Shown: piece after piece, positions 7,206-14,652 of the stretch
Layout: every line of letters begins with the position of its first letter
Numbering within the stretch: the first letter of the stretch is position 1
Source: Halieaceae bacterium UBA4452
GTDB lineage: Bacteria > Pseudomonadota > Gammaproteobacteria > Pseudomonadales > Halieaceae
DNA length: 18,515 bases
NCBI GenBank assembly: GCA_002389505.1
Contig: DGPA01000013.1
Span: 1-18,515 of the forward strand
Reading direction: 5' to 3'
Made by a program: the position numbers and the translations under genes
Notes under the pieces: model-generated
The model's database searches: none
The model's input: only the letters and a program-made list of their open reading frames with translations
Told to the model about the DNA's origin: nothing

Positions 7206-7850
7206 CTAGTCTTTTTGAAATTGGATATTCACGGTCACGGGCACCGCGCTGGCAATCCCTGTCAGGCCCGCGAGCTTTTGCAGCGCGCTGACCCCCTCAG
7301 CCAGGCCAAAATCACCCGCAGCAATCAATACCGGCTCTAGCGTAGTCACCAATAGCTGGTCGCCCACCACCACTGCCCGAACATAAGCGTCAACCGTCGC
7401 CACGATGCCATGTAACGACAGCCTCAGTGACACTCGCCGCTCGACCGCTTGCCCGGCATCAATCTGCGCGAGGTCAAGGGCCTCCAGCTGAGCGCTGACC
7501 AATGCGTTCGGGAAGTTCGCCACATCGAAGAAGATGTCGCGCATACGCTGATTACGAATATCGACCTTGGTCTCCACCGATGCCAGATCAACCGCCAGCG
7601 ATAAGCTACCCGTGTCAGTAATACCGCCAGTGATCTCGGTAAAGACATTATTTTCAGCAATCGCTTGATTTTTTATCGAGACGTAATGAACGCTGGAGCC
7701 GTCACTGACACGCCAGTCAGCACTGGCCAAGGGCGCCGACAGCATGATAAAGCCGACCAATAAGCCGCCAAGCGCTCGCAGGGCCGGCTGTCGCCTGTTG
7801 CCCGTCCTATTGCCTGCAAGCCCGCAAGCGTCGATGAGTTGATGATGCAT
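7206..7850 (-). CDS. YceI-family periplasmic protein
   Basis: The 214-residue product has an N-terminal signal peptide (RALGGLLVGFIMLSAPLASA, cleavage before DWRV), then a single YceI-like domain. The domain opens with DWRVSDGSSVHYVSIKN and includes GGITDTGSLSLAVDLASVET, RNQRMRDIFFDVANFP and a C-terminal VTVNIQFQKD. YceI proteins are lipocalin-like beta-barrels that bind isoprenoid-type lipids, which suggests a periplasmic lipid carrier or sequestering role; the ligand here is unknown. The frame is open to a TTG at 7937 that overlaps the parE stop codon (TTGA). I chose the ATG at 7850 because GGGA lies 7 nt upstream and the signal peptide is better placed. Either way it follows parE directly and is probably co-transcribed with it. 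Confidence 0.8.
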   Translation of the reverse strand: MHHQLIDACGLAGNRTGNRRQPALRALGGLLVGFIMLSAPLASADWRVSDGSSVHYVSIKNQAIAENNVFTEITGGITDTGSLSLAVDLASVETKVDIRNQRMRDIFFDVANFPNALVSAQLEALDLAQIDAGQAVERRVSLRLSLHGIVATVDAYVRAVVVGDQLLVTTLEPVLIAAGDFGLAEGVSALQKLAGLTGIASAVPVTVNIQFQKD

Positions 7851-7933
7851 ATCGCTATCCCACTGTCTGATTTCCGATGGTAATGGTGGCGCCTTGCTTA
7901 CATTGACTGGCGCCGAATCCCTACGTGAGTCAA

Positions 7934-9823
7934 TCAAGTAACCACTTCAGCAAGATCGCCTTTGGATTCCAGCCACGTTTTTCGATCACCCGCGCGCTTC
8001 TTCGCCAGTAGCATATCAAACATGCCATTGGTGTCTTCATCGGCTTCCAATATGAGCTGCACCAAGCGGCGGGTGTCCGGATCCATGGTTGTCTCACGCA
8101 GCTGTCCAGGATTCATCTCGCCCAGCCCTTTAAAACGCTGTACGTTGGGCTTAGCGCGTTTTTTTTCTGCCGCCAAGCGATCCAGAATGCCATTGCGCTC
8201 GGCCTCGTCGAGAGCGTAATAGACCTCCTTCCCAACATCAATTCGATACAACGGCGGCATGGCGACGTACACGTGTCCGGCACGCACTAAGGGTCGAAAA
8301 TGGCGCAAAAACAAGGCGCAGATTAAGGTGGCTATGTGCAGGCCATCGGAGTCTGCATCTGCAAGAATACACACCTTGTGATACCGCAAGCCGCTTAAAT
8401 CATCACTCGCAGGGTCAATACCCAAGGCCACAGAAATGTTATGCACCTCGGCAGACGCAAGAATCTCCTGCGAGTCGACCTCCCATGTGTTCAAAATCTT
8501 GCCTCGCAAAGGCAAGATGGCTTGGAATTCACGGTTCCGGGCTTGCTTAGCCGAGCCTCCGGCAGAATCGCCCTCTACTAAAAACAACTCCCCATGGGCG
8601 GGGTCCTCGGTGGTGCAATCAGCTAACTTTCCTGGCAGCGCAGGGCCGGTGGCCACTTTTTTACGGACCACTTTCTTCGCTGATCGCAATCGTGCTTGAG
8701 CGCGATTGATGCACAGCTCAGCCAACAGCTCCGCGTCGGAGGTGTGTTGATTAAGCCAAAGGCTAAAAGCATCTTTCGCCGCTCCGCTAACAAACCCCGC
8801 GGCTTCGCGCGAGGATAAACGCTCCTTGGTTTGTCCTGAAAATTGTGGGTCCTCAAGTTTTGACGAGAGTATAAAACAGCAGCGATCCCAGATGTCTTCG
8901 GCGGTCAGTTTAATACCGCGGGGTAATAAATTGCGCAGTTCGCAAAACTCCCTAATCGCTTCCAGCAATCCAGAGCGCAGGCCATTAACGTGTGTGCCAC
9001 CTTGGGGGGTGGGAATGAGATTGACGTAGGATTCGCCGACCACGTCTCCACCCTCGGGCAACCACTGCAGCGCCCAATCCACGGCCTCTGAGGTGGCACT
9101 AAAACTGCCCGTAAACGGTCGCTCGGGTAGCACGGGGTAATCGATGGTTGCGTCAGCCAAGTAATCGGATAAGCCATCCTCGTAGTACCACTCGGTTTTT
9201 TCACCCTTTTTTTCATCCAGTAAAGTGACGCGGAAACCGGGACAAAGAACCGCCTTAGCCCGCAATACATGGACTAACCGGGGTAATGAGAAATGGGGTG
9301 AGTCAAAATAATGGGCATCAGGTAGAAATCGAATGCCCGTACCCGTATTACGTTTACCGCAGGTGCCGGCAACGCTAAGTTCAGACACTTTTTCACCGCC
9401 CTCAAAGGCCATGGTATAGATAGTCCCATCCCGGCGAATAGTCACGTCAAGACGCTTAGCAAGCGCGTTGACCACCGACACGCCGACGCCGTGCAAACCA
9501 CCGCTAAACTGATAACTGGTAGAGGAGAACTTGCCCCCTGCATGCAGAGTACAGAGAATGACCTCCACACCGGGCTTCTTTTGCTCCGGGTGTAAATCGA
9601 CGGGCATGCCTCGACCATTGTCGACAATGCTAATGGATCCATCCGTATGCAGCGTGACATCCACTCGGTCGGCATAACCGGCAAGGGCTTCATCGACGCT
9701 GTTATCGATGACTTCTTGGGCGAGATGGTTAGGGCGGGTGGTATCGGTATACATACCGGGGCGCTTGCGCACCGGTTCAAGGCCGGTAAGAACCTCGATA
9801 GCTTCAGCGTTATATTGACTCAT
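7934..9823 (-). CDS. parE: DNA topoisomerase IV subunit B
   Basis: The 629-residue product is a full-length type IIA topoisomerase ATPase subunit. The GHKL ATP site is shown by EVIDNSVDEALAG (E37-G49), DNGRGMP (68-74) and GGLHGVGVSVVNAL (108-121). The transducer domain follows. The TOPRIM domain has EGDSAGG (417-423, with E417), PLRGKILN (438-445) and the metal-binding D489, D491 and D493 in ILADADSDG. QRFKGLGEMNP lies near the C-terminus. ParE drives ATP-dependent decatenation of daughter chromosomes with ParC. ParE rather than GyrB is indicated by the short length without the GyrB insert, the start MSQYNAEAIEVL, and the cpdA/yqiB/tolC neighbourhood. The ATG at 9823 has a purine-rich GAGAGGAGAG somewhat far upstream (about 15 nt). 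It lies 156 bp downstream of cpdA on the same strand. Confidence 0.96.
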   Translation of the reverse strand: MSQYNAEAIEVLTGLEPVRKRPGMYTDTTRPNHLAQEVIDNSVDEALAGYADRVDVTLHTDGSISIVDNGRGMPVDLHPEQKKPGVEVILCTLHAGGKFSSTSYQFSGGLHGVGVSVVNALAKRLDVTIRRDGTIYTMAFEGGEKVSELSVAGTCGKRNTGTGIRFLPDAHYFDSPHFSLPRLVHVLRAKAVLCPGFRVTLLDEKKGEKTEWYYEDGLSDYLADATIDYPVLPERPFTGSFSATSEAVDWALQWLPEGGDVVGESYVNLIPTPQGGTHVNGLRSGLLEAIREFCELRNLLPRGIKLTAEDIWDRCCFILSSKLEDPQFSGQTKERLSSREAAGFVSGAAKDAFSLWLNQHTSDAELLAELCINRAQARLRSAKKVVRKKVATGPALPGKLADCTTEDPAHGELFLVEGDSAGGSAKQARNREFQAILPLRGKILNTWEVDSQEILASAEVHNISVALGIDPASDDLSGLRYHKVCILADADSDGLHIATLICALFLRHFRPLVRAGHVYVAMPPLYRIDVGKEVYYALDEAERNGILDRLAAEKKRAKPNVQRFKGLGEMNPGQLRETTMDPDTRRLVQLILEADEDTNGMFDMLLAKKRAGDRKTWLESKGDLAEVVT

Positions 9824-9942
9824 TGGCGGACTACCGCTCTCCTCTCTGCAAACTGAGATAATACCCCTATACCCGGAACATGAGTCACGGCTAAGACGCT
9901 GACAATCCAGAAAACGCCACTACTGGTAAATGTCTAACCCTG

Positions 9943-9960
9943 CCTACCGATAACGGTTGG
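9943..9960 (-). terminator. Hairpin downstream of cpdA, possible terminator
   Basis: CCTACCG (9943-9949) and CGGTTGG (9954-9960) pair with one mismatch around an ATAA loop, starting about 20 nt after the cpdA stop codon. No T-run follows on the minus strand, so termination is uncertain. Confidence 0.3.
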
Positions 9961-9979
9961 ACGCTATCGCTCTTGGACC

Positions 9980-10810
9980 TTATAAATAGCCACCCGAATC
10001 GAGGTCGACGACAAAGGACCGGCCTTCTACTCGAACAACGGCCGTCTCGAGATCACCGTTTGGATGCAGGGTAAGCCAGCGATAGCCTGGGGCAATGTCG
10101 TGGACTTTAAAATTCGCTTGTCCGGGCTCAAACTGTATGCAGGTCGACGGACTGGTGAGACAGCGGCTGCCCTCGACTGTCAGATCATTGGCTTGGTGGA
10201 CATGACCTGAAATGACCACCACACTTTTTTGACATCGGCCCACTTCGGTCATAAACACACTGGCATTATCGACGCGCTGTGGATCTAGCCAAGCACAACC
10301 TAAGGCATGGAGGGGATGGTGCAAGGCAACGAGCAAATGACGCTGTGTCGTGGTGGCGGTATCGACCGCCGCCGATAGCGCTTCAAGCTCTTGGGCTGCC
10401 AGATGCCCGCCCACTTGATCTTCCACCTGCGAATTTAACATGACGACGTGCCAATGTGGGGTTGTCAGGCTGCGACTAAAGCGCTCAGTCGGTACGTGGG
10501 CCTGCGAGCAGCCATCGTGATTGCCTGGCAGCCAAAAGCTGGGGGCCCCGAGAGGCTTCAGCGCCTGCTCCAAACGCGAATAGGCAGCGGCCGATCCATC
10601 GCCAGCGATGTCGCCGGTAATGAGCAGAGCATGGGGCTCATGCGCGCGCTTTACGGCGGTGTCGACCACTGCTTCGAGCGAATCGTCAGTATCCATGTTG
10701 AGCAAGGTTCCCCCTCGCTCCGCCATCAGATGCATATCGGTTATTTGCAACAACCGAAGCTCGCCATCAGCCGCCAAGGTGCAATCGCCCCGCAACGCGT
10801 TGTCTCTCAC
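9980..10810 (-). CDS. cpdA: 3',5'-cyclic-AMP phosphodiesterase CpdA
   Basis: The 276-residue product (E. coli CpdA has 275) is a class III metallophosphoesterase with all metal-binding blocks. These are ITDMHL (D25, H27), ITGDIAGDG (D67), LPGNHDG (N97, H98, D99), ALHHPLHALG (H164, H165) and ISGHVHQAN (H203, H205). CpdA hydrolyses cAMP to AMP in the cytoplasm and so sets the signal seen by CRP-type regulators. The GTG start at 10810 overlaps the stop of the upstream yqiB-like gene as GTGA. GAGGTG (10816-10821) precedes it at good spacing, so the two genes are translationally coupled. The order yqiB-cpdA-parE is the conserved gammaproteobacterial one. Confidence 0.93.
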   Translation of the reverse strand: MRDNALRGDCTLAADGELRLLQITDMHLMAERGGTLLNMDTDDSLEAVVDTAVKRAHEPHALLITGDIAGDGSAAAYSRLEQALKPLGAPSFWLPGNHDGCSQAHVPTERFSRSLTTPHWHVVMLNSQVEDQVGGHLAAQELEALSAAVDTATTTQRHLLVALHHPLHALGCAWLDPQRVDNASVFMTEVGRCQKSVVVISGHVHQANDLTVEGSRCLTSPSTCIQFEPGQANFKVHDIAPGYRWLTLHPNGDLETAVVRVEGRSFVVDLDSGGYL

Positions 10811-11274
10811 GTTGGCACCTCATTGTTCACGCGTTGCTGAGCCAGCAGGGGCACTTGGGGTTCCCGTCCTTCGGCTAAACAAAAAGCCAGCAAATCGGCA
10901 ATATAACTATTTTGTTGCCGCTTCTCATCTCTGGCGTACATATATTGATTGGGGTACTGGTAGCGGCCCTTGACTCGGGTGTGAGCTTGGAAGCCCACGA
11001 CCTCAGCCATGCGTGCATCATGGTATAAACGAAGTTCCAGCTCAACCACGCCCAGCTTTCCTGTGAGTGGCGTGGTATGCCGGAGGGCCAGCATCGTGGT
11101 GTAGCGACAGCGCTCTCGCACCGTCAAGCATAGCCGAGCTGCGCCCGCCTCGATGCGACGCTCATTGCTTTGTTCGTAGTCTGGAAACAAACGCATAAGA
11201 CGAGCGTAATTAGCCTCACAAATACTGTGCAAGTCAATTAAGTCCATCTTGTAACGTGAGGTTTTCAACTTCAA
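10807..11274 (-). CDS. yqiB: DUF1249 family protein (YqiB-like)
   Basis: The 155-residue product shows the DUF1249/YqiB blocks: DLHSICEANYARLMRLFPD, CRYTTMLAL, LRLYHDARMAEVVGFQ, GRYQYPN, and DEKRQQNSYIADLLAFCL. No biochemical function is established for the family. It is cytoplasmic, with no signal or membrane segment. The start is a TTG at 11274: TAGGAG lies 8 nt upstream, and the N-terminal KTSRYKMDL matches relatives that begin RYRVDL-like. A later ATG at 11247 would cut off this conserved piece; an earlier TTG at 11292 lacks a ribosome binding site. It heads the yqiB-cpdA pair and is divergent from tolC. In E. coli and Pseudomonas nudF sits between yqiB and tolC; it is absent here. Confidence 0.85.
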   Translation of the reverse strand: MKLKTSRYKMDLIDLHSICEANYARLMRLFPDYEQSNERRIEAGAARLCLTVRERCRYTTMLALRHTTPLTGKLGVVELELRLYHDARMAEVVGFQAHTRVKGRYQYPNQYMYARDEKRQQNSYIADLLAFCLAEGREPQVPLLAQQRVNNEVPT

Positions 11275-11282
11275 AGACGCTA

Positions 11283-11288
11283 CTCCTA
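11283..11288 (-). promoter_or_regulatory. Ribosome binding site TAGGAG fixing the yqiB TTG start
   Basis: TAGGAG on the minus strand is 8 nt before the TTG at 11274. It decides between three in-frame candidates (TTG 11292, TTG 11274, ATG 11247). Confidence 0.6.
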
Positions 11289-11319
11289 ACAACGCTCCAT
11301 CGTTCCAACCGCTAAGTGT

Positions 11320-11332
11320 AACAACTGTTGTT
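11320..11332. promoter_or_regulatory. 13-bp perfect palindrome in the yqiB/tolC divergent region, possible operator
   Basis: AACAACTGTTGTT has 6-bp arms that are exact reverse complements around a central T. It sits about 18 bp upstream of the putative tolC -35 element and about 46 bp from the yqiB start, a position suited to a regulator acting on either gene. No known regulator consensus is matched with confidence. Confidence 0.35.
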
Positions 11333-11349
11333 GCATAAAAGCAGCGGAT

Positions 11350-11377
11350 TTAACCCTGATCTCATCGCCACTATGAT
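11350..11377 (+). promoter_or_regulatory. Putative sigma-70 promoter of tolC
   Basis: TTAACC (11350-11355, 4 of 6 to TTGACA) and TATGAT (11372-11377, 5 of 6 to TATAAT) are separated by 16 bp. Transcription would start near 11384, leaving a leader of about 67 nt before the tolC ATG. This rests on consensus matching only. Confidence 0.35.
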
Positions 11378-11450
11378 GCTAGACTTATTACCCTGTCTAT
11401 TCTCGGCACAGTCAACTAAGCTAATCGCGCAAGATGAAAAGGGGTTCCCA

Positions 11451-12881
11451 ATGACGCTTTTATGTAAACGGCGGGTCTTCACAGGCATTGCTGGCGGCAT
11501 GGTATTGTCCGTCACCCAGCTGGCCCAGTCAGGCTCTTTACTGGATCTTTACGAGCTGGCCCTCGAAAATGACGCTCAGCTTCGAGCCCAAGAGGCACAG
11601 TATCTTGCCAATGTAGAGCGCGAAACTATTGCGTTGTCGGCGCTGCTTCCCCAGGTCAACACAGGCTACGGCGTCTCCAACAGCAAAACTAAAACCACCA
11701 GCCAGCAAATTTTAGGTTTTGATTCGGGTGCCCCTTTTGTTGGTGAAGGCTTCAACCTGAGTGACACTGAAACAGACGGGTGGGACGTGTCGCTATCCCA
11801 AACCCTGTTTGATCTGTCCGCCTGGTATAACTTTAAAGCGGGCGAAGAATTCAGCCGACAGGCCGAAGCAGAGTTCGCCGCCAACACGCAGAATCTCATT
11901 GTCCGGGTTGCAGACGCTTACTTTGGCGTTTTGCGTGCTCAGGACAACCTGTCTGCCACCCAAGCCCAGGAAAAAGCCTTTGAGCGACAGCTGGAGCAGA
12001 CCCGTCAACGATTTGAAGTGGGGCTTATTGCCATTACTGATGTGTATGAGGCCGAAGCGGCTCGAGACTTAGCGGAAGTCCAGCGCATTGTTGAGGAAAA
12101 TAATGTCGCCGTTGCCAAAGAGCGGATGTCCATCCTCACCGGACAACGTCATGGCCAGTTGTTTGAGCTCCAGCAAGGCTTTAACGCCAAGGCTCCTAGC
12201 CCTGAAGAGCGCTCATCTTGGGTGGATTTCGCGTTGGAAAATAATTACCTGCTTGCCGCGGCCCGCTACGCCGAAGAATCTGCTCGGCAGTTGGCTCGGG
12301 CGAATAAACTGGAGCACGCACCCAAAGTGACGGTCACCTACCGCTATGCGGATACTGACACCGAGGGCACTCGATCGGCTATTCCCCAACCGATCTTTCT
12401 TGTCCAGCCGCAATCGGAGCAAACCCAAGAGGCCTGGCAGCTTCGAGTCGATATGCCCTTGTATTCCGGTGGAAGAATCAGTGCTAACCGCCGACAAACA
12501 GCGCAACAGTACATCGCTGCTCGAGAGAATCGTATCAATCTAATGCGCACCACCGTAACAGAAGCCCGCTCGCTTCATATGACGGTCATGTCTGATATTG
12601 CTCGAGTAGCAGCGCGCAAAAAATCCATTAAGTCATCGCAAAGTGCCTTAGACGCTACTGAGGCTGGCTACGAAGTCGGCACTCGTAACATTGTCGATGT
12701 TCTCAACGCCCAAAATGTGTTGTTTTCAGCACAACGGGATTATGCCAATAGCCGTTATGACTTTATCGTCAATACCCTGCGCCTGAAAGAAAATGCCGGC
12801 ACTCTATCGCCCGACGACGTGGCTACGCTAAATGGCTATTTACAACCGCCTCCCGCGCCGACTGCCGGCAGTGGTCTTTAG
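11451..12881 (+). CDS. tolC: TolC family outer membrane protein
   Basis: The 476-residue product is a full-length outer membrane efflux channel of the TolC type I secretion/efflux family. The signal peptide covers about 1-28 (RRVFTGIAGGMVLSVTQLAQS). The mature protein opens with LLDLYELALENDAQLRAQEA, the usual first helix. Two structural repeats follow, each with long coiled-coil helices (QAQEKAFERQLEQTRQRFEV, then TDVYEAEAARDLAEVQR). A second LYSGGRISANRRQT block and the C-terminal hallmark GYEVGTRNIVDVLNAQ then DYANSRYDFIVNTLRLK are present. A trimer forms the exit duct for drugs or type I secreted proteins, working with inner membrane pumps not encoded here. The frame is open from 11328, but the ATG at 11451 has AAGGGG 6 nt upstream and places the signal peptide at the N-terminus. 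It is divergent from yqiB-cpdA, as in E. coli and Pseudomonas. Confidence 0.93.
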   Translation: MTLLCKRRVFTGIAGGMVLSVTQLAQSGSLLDLYELALENDAQLRAQEAQYLANVERETIALSALLPQVNTGYGVSNSKTKTTSQQILGFDSGAPFVGEGFNLSDTETDGWDVSLSQTLFDLSAWYNFKAGEEFSRQAEAEFAANTQNLIVRVADAYFGVLRAQDNLSATQAQEKAFERQLEQTRQRFEVGLIAITDVYEAEAARDLAEVQRIVEENNVAVAKERMSILTGQRHGQLFELQQGFNAKAPSPEERSSWVDFALENNYLLAAARYAEESARQLARANKLEHAPKVTVTYRYADTDTEGTRSAIPQPIFLVQPQSEQTQEAWQLRVDMPLYSGGRISANRRQTAQQYIAARENRINLMRTTVTEARSLHMTVMSDIARVAARKKSIKSSQSALDATEAGYEVGTRNIVDVLNAQNVLFSAQRDYANSRYDFIVNTLRLKENAGTLSPDDVATLNGYLQPPPAPTAGSGL

Positions 12882-12906
12882 CGCTGCAGAGTGTAACGAA
12901 TCGCAT

Positions 12907-12929
12907 GGTAACGCTCGCTGGGCGTTACC
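12907..12929 (+). terminator. Stem-loop downstream of tolC
   Basis: GGTAACGC (12907-12914) and GCGTTACC (12922-12929) form a perfect 8-bp stem with a 7-nt loop, 25 nt after the tolC stop codon. No T-run follows, so it is at best a weak or Rho-assisted terminator. It could also be an operator for the methyltransferase gene starting at 12966. Confidence 0.35.
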
Positions 12930-12965
12930 TGCTCAGCGGTGGCTGACAGCAGTCTCTGACCAACG

Positions 12966-13577
12966 ATGACCCTACCCCCTAGCCCCGCGGTACGCGGCTT
13001 CCTCCCCGATGACGAGGGCTGGCATCTCCACAAGCTGGCGCAACAGGCCGCTGAGCTGGGTCCTCTGTTAGAGATTGGTAGCTACTGCGGTCGATCGACC
13101 TTATGGCTCGCCGAGGCCGCGCGCGCCCAGCAAACCGTGGTGTTCGCCCTCGACCACCACCGGGGCTCAGAAGAGCATCAAGTGGGTGAAGCCTTCCATG
13201 ATGAGACCCTCGTTGATGATCTCGGTCAGGTGGATACCCTGCGTGAATTTCGTCGCACTATCAGTCAAGCCGGTCTCGACGAGCAGGTCATTGCCATGGT
13301 GGCGAGTACCGAGCAGCTGGGTCGGCATTGGCAGGGGATAGCGTTTGGCCTGGTATTCATCGATGGTGGTCACAGCCTTGAGGCGGCTCTCACCGACTGG
13401 CGAACCTTTGGCCAGCGGGTTATGCCCGGGGGCTTTCTCGCTATTCACGATGTTTTTCCCGACCCCGCTACTGGCGGGCAGGCACCTTACACCGTGTGGC
13501 GAATGGCCCTCGCCTCCGGACTGTACGAACACCATTCCCAGTGTGGGTCACTGCGGGCATTACGCCGTTTACGTTAA
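12966..13577 (+). CDS. Class I SAM-dependent methyltransferase (Methyltransf_24-like)
   Basis: The 203-residue protein has a Rossmann-type SAM-binding fold. LLEIGSYCGRST (34-45) is motif I, with E36 and G38. FALDHH (60-65) places D63 after beta-2. LVFIDGGHSLEAALTDW (129-145) and GGFLAIHDVF (155-164) are typical of the Methyltransf_24 / macrocin-O-methyltransferase-like group, where the Asp/His pairs (D133/H136, H161/D162) can bind metal and substrate. The acceptor is unknown; members often methylate sugars or small hydroxylated compounds. The ATG at 12966 has no strong ribosome binding site. It faces the 3' end of the GT4-methyltransferase operon with a 7-nt gap, so it may belong functionally with that glycan cluster even though it lies downstream of tolC. 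Confidence 0.8.
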   Translation: MTLPPSPAVRGFLPDDEGWHLHKLAQQAAELGPLLEIGSYCGRSTLWLAEAARAQQTVVFALDHHRGSEEHQVGEAFHDETLVDDLGQVDTLREFRRTISQAGLDEQVIAMVASTEQLGRHWQGIAFGLVFIDGGHSLEAALTDWRTFGQRVMPGGFLAIHDVFPDPATGGQAPYTVWRMALASGLYEHHSQCGSLRALRRLR

Positions 13578-13584
13578 GGTGCTA

Positions 13585-14652
13585 TCAGACTGCCTGTGCG
13601 GTGGTTAAGTCCTCGCGGGAGGGTTCGATAACCTGCGTGAATAGGGTGGCTGCTGGGGTATGGCCCGTCAGGGCGTCAGCCGCAAGAATAATAGCGCCGG
13701 CGGTCCAAGTAGGCTTTTCGTCGGGCCAGAGCACGTCGTCCACCAATTGATAACCCGTCCACCATGCACCGTCTGTATCACGCCATTGATCGAGCCAAGC
13801 GTATACCTCAAGCGCGCGATCGCGATCGCCGGCAGCCACGAGCGCCATCGTCAACTCGCAGGTTTCGGCAACAGTCACCCAGGGCTCCTGAATCTCACAC
13901 CGACAGCCCAATCCAGGCTCGACGAATTCATGCCAACGCGCATTGATGCGCTCGATGGCGCTCGAGCCGGTAACTACGCCCGTAAGAATCGGGTAAAACC
14001 AGTCCATAGCATACCGGGACTTAGTGGCCCACGTGCGATCAAAGCGCTCGGGTCGATAGCGCAAGGCCCCACCGAGTGCTTCCCTAGCCAAGAGCCAGTG
14101 CTCTCGTGGCGCTGCCAGTTCTGTCGCTATATGAGCGGCGCATTCAAGACTTTTGTAAATCGAACTACAGCCGGTCACCAGCGCATCCCCCTTGGGCTGA
14201 CCATTGCCATCGACCGCCCAATCTATCTCTCCCCACTCACTCTGCAGTCCCAGCACAAAGTCCATCGCTTTCGCTACCGTGGGAAACAGTCGCTCAAGAA
14301 ATTCGTAGTCTTGAGTAATGAGGTAATGGTGCCAAACCCCGGTGGCAATATAGGCGACGTAATTTGATTCTCTGCGATCCGGATTATCGGGCTGACCATT
14401 ACGATACGCCCGCCACCAACTGCCATCATCGAGTTGCTTATCGGCCAACCATAAATAAGCCTGCGCTGCAGCGTTGTATTCACCAGCAATCGAAAGCGCC
14501 ATCGCCGCTTCAGTATGATCCCAAGGGTCCGAGTGACCGTGTTTGAACCACGGTATTTCGCCATCGGGGGTTTGGGTACGTAAAATAAACTCAACCGTCG
14601 GACGCAAAAAATCGGCCGGGAATAAATGGCGACTCAGTGCTAGCCCGCTCAT
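13585..14652 (-). CDS. (alpha/alpha)-barrel protein resembling prenyltransferase/terpenoid-cyclase or glucoamylase-like enzymes
   Basis: The 355-residue protein is nearly all helical and has recurring DG-x-W motifs: PDGEIPW (29-35), DDGSWWRAY (75-83) and TDGAWWTGY (303-311). These resemble the QW-type repeats of squalene-cyclase/prenyltransferase toroids. The stretch ESNYVAYIATGVWHHYLIT followed by FLERLFPTVAKAMDFVLGLQ also recalls (alpha/alpha)6 glycoside hydrolases such as GH15. Conserved-looking acids in SDPWDHTEAAM (41-51) and PWVTVAETCEL (267-277) could be catalytic. There is no signal peptide. It is the last gene of the operon, with its ATG overlapping the methyltransferase stop as ATGA. 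With a glycosyltransferase and sugar-type methyltransferases around it, a role in glycan trimming or transfer is more likely than true prenyl transfer. That is inference: the sequence gives the fold, not the reaction. Confidence 0.65.
   Translation of the reverse strand: MSGLALSRHLFPADFLRPTVEFILRTQTPDGEIPWFKHGHSDPWDHTEAAMALSIAGEYNAAAQAYLWLADKQLDDGSWWRAYRNGQPDNPDRRESNYVAYIATGVWHHYLITQDYEFLERLFPTVAKAMDFVLGLQSEWGEIDWAVDGNGQPKGDALVTGCSSIYKSLECAAHIATELAAPREHWLLAREALGGALRYRPERFDRTWATKSRYAMDWFYPILTGVVTGSSAIERINARWHEFVEPGLGCRCEIQEPWVTVAETCELTMALVAAGDRDRALEVYAWLDQWRDTDGAWWTGYQLVDDVLWPDEKPTWTAGAIILAADALTGHTPAATLFTQVIEPSREDLTTAQAV

Noticed and set aside
9858..9888. Minus-strand promoter candidate for parE (TATTAT with GTGACT)
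   Set aside because: The -10 is fair, but the -35 matches only 4 of 6 with a 19-bp spacer, which is too weak to list.
13621..13634. GGGTTCGATAACC, another T-loop-like string
   Set aside because: It lies inside the 3' end of a well-supported coding region and has no tRNA context.
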